Origin: Brachionus koreanus
Lineage: Eukaryota; Rotifera; Eurotatoria; Ploima; Brachionidae
NCBI GenBank assembly: GCA_016987375.1
Contig: PJRA01000263.1
Span: 3,874,254 to 3,938,253 of the forward strand
Length of the DNA stretch: 64,000 nt
Direction of reading: 5' to 3'
Shown here: piece by piece, positions 57,914-64,000 of the stretch
How positions within the stretch are numbered: the first letter of the stretch is position 1
Layout of the letters: each line of letters starts with the position of its first letter
Program-made: the position numbers and the translations under genes
The notes under the pieces: model-generated
Database searches by the model: none
The model's input: only the letters and a program-made list of their open reading frames with translations
Told to the model about the DNA's origin: nothing

Positions 57914-58974
57914 CTAAGCAATTTCCATCGTTTCAGCAGCAGGTCGAATTTCTCTCACATTAGTGCTCATTACTTCATATTGCACTTTTTTTTCAAAATT
58001 TTTCAAAACTTGAGTAGTTCCACGCTTGTACAAATAATTTGCTTGCCTTAAAAAAATTTTAAAAATAATTTAAATTCAGTAATTGAAGTAAAAAAAAAAA
58101 GTTACTTGACTCCTCTTTCGTTAGCTACATGATACGGGCGAATCATTTCGGCTCTATCCTTGGTGATGACACACAAATCAACATTGCTACCAGAGCCCAA
58201 ATCATTGAAAATACCAGCTCGGATTGCGTCAGCCACTAACTCTTTGGCCTCATCTTCAGACATATCTGGTTTGTATCGATCCTCAAAAACAGCCATAGCA
58301 GCTAAAGAGCCTGAACCCATTGTTACATAAGGAAGTCTGTCACTAGAACCATGCGGATGAATAGAACCTAAATAAGGCCCATTAATATCAACTCCACCAA
58401 GAACTAAAGCAGCACTAACATGGCCTTGATATCTGAATAAATATTGACGCAACAATCTGTTCGCAGATACAACTCGCACTTGTCGGCCAGAATTTAGACG
58501 GTGTAGTTCTAGTTGTGAAGCTACCATGCGAGTGGTGTATTCTGTATCAGCAGCGGTACCTGCACCACAACAGCTTTAAAAATAAACTCTTGATTAAGAG
58601 AAAGAAACATTTTCTTCGGTCTTAAATTACTAAATATTTGGAGCTATATAGTGAATTTTATGACAATTTTTTTCGGCAACAATGTTTCCATCAGTAGCTC
58701 TTGTATCTGCTCCTAAAACAACACCATCCTTTTTTTATTGTAATAAATTTTTTATGCATAAAAAGTAGAGATTTTACTTTGAAAATGACTCCAGCAATAG
58801 TTGTGCCTGTTTTGATTGCTTTTGGTACTGTAAATCCTCCTTTAGTCATGAGATACTCATTTCTAATTAAATAAATTTTAAAAATATTCATTTTTAATTC
58901 TAATTGGGATTTTACCTTTTGCAGTTTTCAAAAGAAAAACCACCAACTTCTGGTTCTTTTATTAAACCTGACAT
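57914..58974 (-). CDS. PSMB7: 20S proteasome subunit beta type-7 (beta-2)
   Basis: The trypsin-like catalytic beta subunit of the 20S proteasome. Exons on the minus strand: 58974-58916, 58862-58778, 58728-58631, 58573-58106 and 58046-57914, total 843 bases, 280 residues (human 277). A propeptide ([20 protein letters not shown] onward) leads to [12 protein letters not shown], where the first Thr after Gly is the catalytic N-terminal nucleophile after processing. Asp17 and Lys33 equivalents lie in LGADTRAT and VAEKNCHKI. Other signatures are [51 protein letters not shown] and [15 protein letters not shown]. The last exon gives the C-terminal arm. RPAP2 follows on the same strand. Confidence 0.97.
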
Positions 58975-60442
58975 TTTTGCTTGCTTAGATTTTTTTTAAT
59001 TTTCTAAATGAATATTCAAATTTGAAATTTTTTCTAATAGCTCAAGACTAGTAAAAACGTTTAAATTGATTTGCTTAATGTTTAGAGTTATACTGTCGAT
59101 TTTGAAATAATGTCTTATTTTTTTTTTTCAAAAATGTTCACATCATTGATGCAAATTAATTTGAACATTTTATTAATTTTTCAAATAAAATTTTCTTAAC
59201 ATTTTTAATTTTGAAATTGGGTTTAGTTTCCAATAGAAATTTTTTTTTTAATTTTACAATTTACTTGGTCTCACAAATAAAATTGAACAGTGTATCTTTA
59301 TTATTACATATTTTAGAAATACAAAATATAAAATTAAAACCAATTAAAGCAATTAAAGCTCATTATTATTATTATAGAACTACTAGATTCTTGATTTAGA
59401 TTTAAATTCATTTATGAATAAATTTACTCTTAAATTTTATCTAGTAATTAAAAAAATCTACTTTGCCTTTTAATTTTCTGAAATTAAAATTCATCTAAAG
59501 CTTTTAATTAATGATTTTCTAAGCTTTACTTACTTTTTAATTAATTTTGAAAAATGAATTTTAGTTAATTTAGATTTTACTGAAATTTTTATGGGTCTTT
59601 TTTCCAATATTTTTATTGTAATTAAATTTTATCCTCAAAACCGATTAAACAATAAATAAAACTTATGAACCAAAAATAGTTTAGTTTGGTTTAGTTCAAC
59701 TAAACCAAACTAATTGTGGTAGATTACTTTTGGCTCTACAAATTAAATAGCCTGATATGTAAGCAAAATAAAATAAAACATAGTCAAATGATTGAATAGA
59801 ATAAACAATTGCTAATATATGATGATGATCAACACAAGTTATAAGAGAGTAATCAAGGGTTTCAGTAAACGAAAATTTTTTCTTGTCTAAAAATTAATAA
59901 TTAAAAAATTTTTATTATTAAATTTTGTTTTTTTTTTAAATTTAAAAAAGTCATTCAGTAATTAATAAATCATAAATATTTATTAATCATTATTTAGAAG
60001 CTACAGACTTAAAAGACTTGATATTTTAAGATTAGTTTGTTATTATAACGACTCATTTTGTCCCTTTAATAAGTTTTTAATTTTGTGTTGAATTAAATAT
60101 TTTAATGAATTAAATCAAAATCTTCTAATACTTTTTATAATTTGCAGGATTCATATTCAGATAATTTAAGTATACTTTTTTGAAATTAAATTTAAATAGC
60201 AATCTTAAAATAAAGACATGGGGTCTTAGAATTCCTGTAATTATTTAATTTTAAAAATTTAAAACCCTTAATTACTAATATTTATCGACTTTTATGAAAA
60301 TATGCATGATTTTGGCTTAAAATGGACAAAGACTATTTAAAGAGCACGTCGATGACACTACATGATCACCTTAGCAACTGTTTTGCAGAAAGATAGGAAA
60401 TTTTTTTTCAAAAAAAATTTTTTAAATACTAATAAAAGTAAA
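58975..60442. other. Divergent spacer between PSMB7 and the 60443 gene
   Basis: Holds two divergent promoters. It contains a perfect 31-base hairpin (59682-59712). A further ATG in frame with the downstream gene occurs at 60362. No coding frame is supported. Confidence 0.6.
59682..59712. repeat. Perfect palindrome, 15-bp arms, one-base centre
   Basis: TAGTTTGGTTTAGTT, a single C, then AACTAAACCAAACTA. The arms are exact complements. It lies 700 bases upstream of the PSMB7 start, within the divergent promoter spacer. Confidence 0.9.
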
Positions 60443-63047
60443 ATGAATGGTAATTTCGAATCAAATCAATTGAAGCTCAATCTAAATGCTGTCGTAGATA
60501 AACTTAACTTGGTCAATGTTGTTCACAAACCGAATCCAATCGTAATCGAAAAAAACTCTTCAAATGGATCACATAGTCGCTTTTCTTCATCAAATGTGGT
60601 TTGTTCAAAATCCCAATTTGAATACATTGATGAAAATAAACTATCGATGTATTCATATTTAGTTCAAAGAGACCTTAAGTCTAAAGAATGGCTAAGTAAA
60701 TATGAATCAAATAATTTTGAACAGCTGATTGCCAAACCAAATGGAGCAACGGATTCAACACCTAACTCCGGAAATAAAGAAAATTTGAAAAAAAAAGATT
60801 CTCATTCAGTAGCAACAATTGTCAAGCCAACATCAAGAACGACTTCACAAAAAGCACCTAAATCTTCGTCTTCTAGTGACATGAGCTTATGCTGCACAGA
60901 CTTGATTAAAAATTTAGAAAATCTTTTTAACATTTTAACAGAATGTAAGTTGATTTTTTAAGAATTTTTTTATCTCAATTTTTTTAGTCAAAGATGAAAG
61001 ACTCAAAATCGTATTTAACGATCCAGTAGAAGAAGAAAAACAGAATAGGATTCAAATTGAACAAATAAAATACCTTTCGCGTTCAATTTACAATTATCAG
61101 AATCAAATTAATACTTTGCGCAATCAAATTAAAAAAGACAAAACAATTTCCGCTGTTCAACAAAGATTAATTCACACCATTCGCCAAATAAACAAATTGA
61201 TTGTCTCATTTGGAGAAATATATCCTTATAGACAAGACAAGAGTGTAATTAGTGAAAAGTTATGCTCTCAATTTTATAAACATTTGAATAATTCCATAAA
61301 AAATTTCGTGGACTGTTTGACTAATTACGAACAAAACTACATTTCTCAGCTAAACAATTTGGTTCAGAATTGTAATGTTTTTTTTCTCGATTGTGAAGAA
61401 AAGGCTAAACCAGATTCGACTGAGAATAAAGCTGGCAAAGAAAATAAGCAATCTAAGAACAAGAATGTTAACCAAGTTTTTAATGTAATCAGAGTTTCAC
61501 GAAATTCTCGGGAAAAAGATCCTAGTGAAGTGGCAAAAGTTAGTTCAAAAAGAATTTTTGACAAAAAAAAGCCAAAAAATCAATTTTCCAATGTTAGATT
61601 TGAGATTAGTCCACCAAGAAGCCAACAAAAGCAGAAATTTCAAAATGTAAAATAAACAAATTTTAAATTTAGTTTTATTTTTATTTATATTATTTAAGAA
61701 AAAAATCAAAACTGCCAAGCTATTTCCGAGCAATAAAACGCTATCTCAAACTAAATCTCACTCCGATTTAGATACTATTCCAATCAAAGAGACCGGTGAT
61801 GTGGAAACAAAAAACGAGCATAAATCAATTGAAGATTTAAATTCTAGTATGAACGAATTGGACATTTTGACCAGATCAAATGATCAAGTTTTTAAGCCTG
61901 CATTTCGTCATTTATCTTCACCTAAATTAGGAAAAATAAAACCAATATTAAGTCGGTCTGTGTCAAGGTCAAGGTCTAGAAGTGCTGATAAATTAAATAA
62001 CAGAATTCACAAGACTATCTCTAACGAATCAATAATGTCTGATTGCCCTGATTACGATTCATATTCACCTTATGAGCCTGAAACTCCAAGTCCTGAATTC
62101 AAAAGATCTATTCTAAAAACGCCAAGAACCCTTAATCCGACCAGAATTTTTGAAAAATTAGACTCCATTAGGCACCAAAATGATTTAATTCGAAAGAAAT
62201 ATCAAAATTTATCATATTATAGTCCAGGAATACAATCGTGCAACGAATATGAGGAGACTAAGTATCGGAAACCTTATCAAGAATGCTATTTAGATGAAAA
62301 TTTCAAGCCGAAGATGCAGTATGTCTTGTTATTTTGAATTTTCATAATTTAATTTTATTCCATTAAGAGATTTAGAATGTCCAGTTACCTTTGAAAAAGT
62401 TTATAAGCCTCTAAATGCACCATCTTTAGATCAATTAAAAAGAGTTATAAAATATTCAGAAGATTTCAAAGATTATATGAGAAAAACCAGTATCACTAAA
62501 ATTGGCGACTCTGAATTCGATGATTTTGAATTATTTGAAATGTAATTATTTTTTAAAATAATAAAATTATTAAAAAAAAATTCACATTAATTTATTTTAA
62601 TAAAGACTTTCAAATGATCTTTTTGGAGAAATTTTTGAGTCTATTTATGATGAAATAGAGAACGTGAATGAACAAGTAGCACAGAATTTGCTTAATAATG
62701 AGTTTGAATGTGAGAGTCAAGACGAAAATAGCAAAAAGTCCAGCAATTCGTTCTCTAATGAGTACGAACAAAGTTTTGAGCAAACTATTAATTCATCTAA
62801 ACACTTGACATCAGCATTTACACCTCAAAGAAAGAGTACTAAAACTGTTTCGATTCAAAAAACACCCTCTAAGACATCAAGTTCATCGAATAACAATCTA
62901 TTGAGTCAGCAAAATGATTTAATTCTGAATAATCTCGATGAGTTATCAAATCACAACATTGAAGAAGAAATTCCGGATCAAATAAATACACATTTTTCAT
63001 CCATTCATTCAAATATTGATGAATCAATTAGCTCAGTTTCAGATTAA
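60443..63047 (+). CDS. Coiled-coil, Ser-rich protein, possibly moonraker/KIAA0753-like
   Basis: Five exons: 60443-60944, 60988-61646, 61699-62318, 62368-62541 and 62606-63047, total 2397 bases, 798 residues, phase kept at all joins. An in-frame ATG at 60362 would add 27 residues. In order there is a polar Ser-rich N-terminus, a helical segment (IQIEQIKYLSRSIYNYQNQI and AVQQRLIHTIRQINKLI), a basic region, an Arg/Ser run (SRSVSRSRSRSADK), SILKTPRTLNPTRIFEKLDS, an acidic part, and LSNDLFGEIFESIYDEI, which looks like the DDLLEDI-type helix near the end of centriolar-satellite proteins. The helix order recalls moonraker (KIAA0753/OFIP), but I hold that only loosely. No enzyme domain is visible. 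Confidence 0.75.
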
Positions 63048-64000
63048 TTCAAATGAATATTCATCATTTCAATTACTGCGGATATGAAAAGTTAATTTTA
63101 ATATCAAATAATAGAATTTTTAATTTTAAAACATAAAAAAATAAAATTTATCATTTTAATTAGAATTTTTTTTTTATTTGAATTCAATATTGTATTGAAA
63201 AATTGTAATTCAAAATTTTAAATTCTTACTATCATGTAGTAGTAACATAATGAACTTTGGTATGCTATAGAACTAGTTTACTGAGTGCGTCAACTGGAGA
63301 TGACGGCCTATACCAGTTTTCTATTGACCGTCCAACTTTTTTTAAAATTTATTCACAGTTTCCGAGTTGATAATTTCGTCTAATAGGCTGTTTCATGAAT
63401 TCACGATTCTGTAATTGAAAAAGTAGTGTCTTTGATCAGAACATCTGACAATTCTCTTCTCAGTATGCTTCATCGACCGCCTCTTGTCATAGAAAAAAAA
63501 TGAAATAAAAATGCCAATTTAGGTCTTTTATACCTTTGGATCTTCTTTGTTCCAGCAGTAGAATATTGAAATATGGCATTTTTCTACATATGGTTTACCA
63601 TTGAGACCATGGACCACTTTGGTCACATGACTTCTCAAGCCATAACTTGACCTTAATCATGTACGGTGATCAAACTAGGACTGCGAATTCTAGATGAGAT
63701 TGTGTGTATCAAGTGTAGAGTTTCTTCTAATTTGTGATATCTCTATTTACAAAAGTGTTCTTTAGCATACCCAGCATATTACTTGCCATACTACTTGCAA
63801 TTTGTGGAAACAATTTAAAATGACTTTTTTTTTCCTTTTGCACAAAGTCTAAGTCCTCTCTTAGACTTATCAAAATAAATCTTAAAAGCGTTATTTTTCA
63901 CAACTATATTTATAAAATACTTTTTTTTTTTACAATGGTTGTACTGGAGAAAAAATCTTCGCCATGTTAAAAGATTTGTATATGAAGTAAGGAGGAGTTA
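63048..64000. other. Right edge, repeat-derived sequence
   Basis: Bases 63220-63820 are less AT-rich, with no sustained reading frame, as in old repeat sequence. A local inverted repeat occurs around 63600-63625 (GACCATGGACCACTTTGGTC). The last 55 bases match 1648-1700. Confidence 0.45.
63946..64000. repeat. Dispersed repeat fragment, copy also at 1648-1700
   Basis: Contains GCCATGTTAAAAGAT and GTATATGAAGTAAGGAGGAG in the same order as the left-hand copy. The element is cut by the window edge. Confidence 0.5.

Noticed and set aside
1..64000. A new defence or biosynthetic gene system
   Set aside because: All recognisable genes are standard animal housekeeping, signalling or polarity genes with no functional clustering beyond the pairs noted.

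Overview
This window is very AT-rich metazoan nuclear DNA. It is intron-bearing, with most introns 34-75 bases long and a few kilobase-sized ones. Animal-only genes (Crumbs, LIM-domain-binding protein/Chip, an aminergic GPCR) rule out a prokaryote. The AT bias, the short introns and the splice-acceptor-like AGs abutting several start codons fit a small spiralian genome. A monogonont rotifer of the Brachionus type is my best guess, but this is inference and not demonstrated. There is one run of N (15465-16065).

Layout. 1-3907: non-coding, with repeat remnants. 3908-5137 (-): SUCLG1, mitochondrial succinyl-CoA ligase alpha, five exons. 5540-6020: a MITE-like repeat and a pogo/Tigger-type helix-turn-helix relic. 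6611-7413 (+): NME6-type nucleoside diphosphate kinase, six exons, divergent from SUCLG1. 7414-9997: repeats, including a MITE and a tRNA-like SINE head. 9998-14065 (+): a RO60/TROVE protein in seven exons, with a 2-kb transposon-rich intron and a VWA domain lacking a recognisable MIDAS. 14066-17290: repeats, the gap and LINE relics. 17291-17845 (-): an unrecognised basic, Ser/Asn-rich protein. 20173-21421 (-): an aminergic GPCR in three exons. 21422-32578: an 11-kb AT-rich gene desert. 32579-44518 (+): a complete Crumbs gene in eight exons (about 1772 residues). Its third intron contains, on the other strand, a complete single-exon glucokinase-regulatory-protein-like gene (38824-40644, GCKR). 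44519-49895: intergenic, with one MITE and one LINE tail. 49896-52157 (-): LDB1/Chip in one exon. 52158-56019: intergenic. 56020-57638 (-): RPAP2. 57914-58974 (-): proteasome beta-2 (PSMB7), just upstream of RPAP2 on the same strand. 60443-63047 (+): a coiled-coil, Ser-rich protein with a weak resemblance to moonraker/KIAA0753. 63048-64000: repeat.

Exon junctions were worked out by hand, by following reading phase across GT/AG sites and comparing with remembered vertebrate orthologues. For SUCLG1, NME6, the GPCR, Crumbs, RPAP2, PSMB7 and the 60443 gene the summed exon lengths are multiples of three. One RO60 junction (around 13262-13353) does not resolve in phase.

No obviously new multi-gene system is visible; these are mostly unrelated housekeeping and developmental genes. 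The most interesting signals are the nested antisense GCKR gene ending 21 bases from a Crumbs splice donor, the RO60 homologue with a degenerate metal site, three families of short non-autonomous transposons (one with exact TTAA target duplications), several perfect hairpins, and a PSMB7-RPAP2 tandem with a trans-splice-like acceptor at the RPAP2 start.
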